A DNA stretch of 32,816 nucleotides from an uncultured Coriobacteriaceae bacterium (GTDB lineage Bacteria > Actinomycetota > Coriobacteriia > Coriobacteriales > Atopobiaceae), in contig CADBRX010000163.1 in assembly GCA_902797175.1 (NCBI GenBank), positions 1-32,816 on the forward strand, in the 5' to 3' direction. Shown piece by piece: positions 32,268-32,816 of this stretch. Positions within the stretch are counted from its first letter, which is position 1, and every line of letters starts with the position of its first letter. Both the position numbers and the translations under genes were made by a program. The notes under the pieces are model-generated. The model was not told the DNA's origin and searched no databases. It was given only the letters and a program-made list of their open reading frames with translations.

Positions 32268-32816
32268 GCACACCGTGAGTCCCAACGCTCCCAAGAGCGC
32301 CGTCGACACCGTCCTGTCCGATCCCGCACGCCTGCAGGACGCCCCGCGCCCAAACGCAGGCGACAACGCCCAAAGCGAGGGCGTTCCCGGCAAGGGAAGC
32401 CGCGGCCGGCGTGCCGCCAACCCCTTGACCGTGCTTCGTGGCACCCTCAAGCTCGTCTTCTCGTTCTATCCGGTGCAGCTGGTGGCCCTCATCTTCTGCG
32501 TCGTCCTGGGGGCGGCCCTCTCCACGCTGCCCAGCGTCTTTCTGCAGAAGTCCATCGACGTCATCGGCCGCTACTGGCAGAGCGGCGACTGGGCTGCCGC
32601 CCAGCCCGAGATCCAGAAGATCGTGCTGTCGCTCATCGGCGTCTATGTGGTCGTGCTGACCGCGCAGATCGCGCAGACGCAGCTGGGGGCCTTCGTCACG
32701 CAGGGCACCCTCATGAAGATGCGCAACAAGATGTTCGACCACATGGAGGACCTGCCCATCCGCTTCTTCGACCAGAACAAGCGCGGCGACGTCATGAGCT
32801 ACTACACCAACGACGT
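32260..32816 (+). CDS. ABC exporter half-transporter, partial (C-terminus off the right edge)
   Basis: ATG 32260 has AAGGAGG 8 nt upstream and overlaps the previous gene by 8 nt; 185 codons are present. About 60 polar, proline/basic-rich residues precede the first membrane helix (VFSFYPVQLVALIFCVVLGAA region). A second helix follows, then IRFFDQNKRGDVMSYYTND, a conserved cytoplasmic part of exporter TMDs. The ATPase domain lies beyond the window. It is the probable partner of the degenerate subunit and should hold the intact catalytic residues, which cannot be checked here. Confidence 0.88.
   Translation, partial: MAKHTVSPNAPKSAVDTVLSDPARLQDAPRPNAGDNAQSEGVPGKGSRGRRAANPLTVLRGTLKLVFSFYPVQLVALIFCVVLGAALSTLPSVFLQKSIDVIGRYWQSGDWAAAQPEIQKIVLSLIGVYVVVLTAQIAQTQLGAFVTQGTLMKMRNKMFDHMEDLPIRFFDQNKRGDVMSYYTND

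Overview
The window is GC-rich, densely packed bacterial DNA. The base composition, the anaerobic (cobalt-early) cobalamin pathway and the style of the encoded proteins suggest a Coriobacteriia (Atopobiaceae/Olsenella-like) gut or oral anaerobe. That assignment is inference, because no rRNA or other taxonomic marker is present.

Region 1 (1-9345) is an alpha-galactoside/galactose module. A TetR-type regulator, a GPH-family sugar symporter, a GH36 alpha-galactosidase, galactokinase and a type-2 GalT form one rightward operon, which would import an alpha-galactoside, release galactose and take it to UDP-galactose. A leftward gene for a GT-B-like glycosyltransferase (cut by the left edge) and the tetR operon have matching promoters: TTGAC-N17-TAGTCT with a GATAG-N5-CTATC double palindrome over the -10. 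Both are probably controlled by the same TetR protein. Between them lies a lone gene for a membrane-anchored TIR-domain protein with an Ig-like ectodomain.

Region 2 (9355-29683) begins with a perfect 30-bp inverted repeat, an extended -10 promoter and a divergent cobalamin-riboswitch-like leader whose 3' hairpin can hide the ribosome binding site. About 20 kb of co-directional, mostly overlapping genes follow. They are an exported CbiK-type chelatase lipoprotein, a NEAT-like lipoprotein, a FecBCD/BtuFCD-type ABC importer, then cbiD-cbiF-cbiG-cbiH-cbiJ-cbiET-cbiA-cbiB-cobD-cbiP-cbiC-cobT-cobC, a cysteine-rich small protein, cobU, cobS, a miniature CobU-like protein and a membrane-anchored NEAT-like protein. 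Together they cover most of anaerobic corrin-ring synthesis, side-chain amidation, aminopropanol attachment and nucleotide-loop assembly. I find no cbiL, no cytoplasmic cobaltochelatase, no corrinoid adenosyltransferase and no lower-ligand synthesis gene here.

Region 3 (29736-32816) is a MarR-regulated heterodimeric ABC exporter. The first half-transporter has a degenerate ATPase site and the second is cut by the right edge.

The most unusual features are the exported chelatase plus two NEAT-like proteins embedded in a B12-regulated operon, the duplicated TetR operator, the membrane TIR protein, the P-loop-defective mini-CobU and the large hairpin at 9355-9428. No tRNA, rRNA, CRISPR array or insertion sequence was seen.
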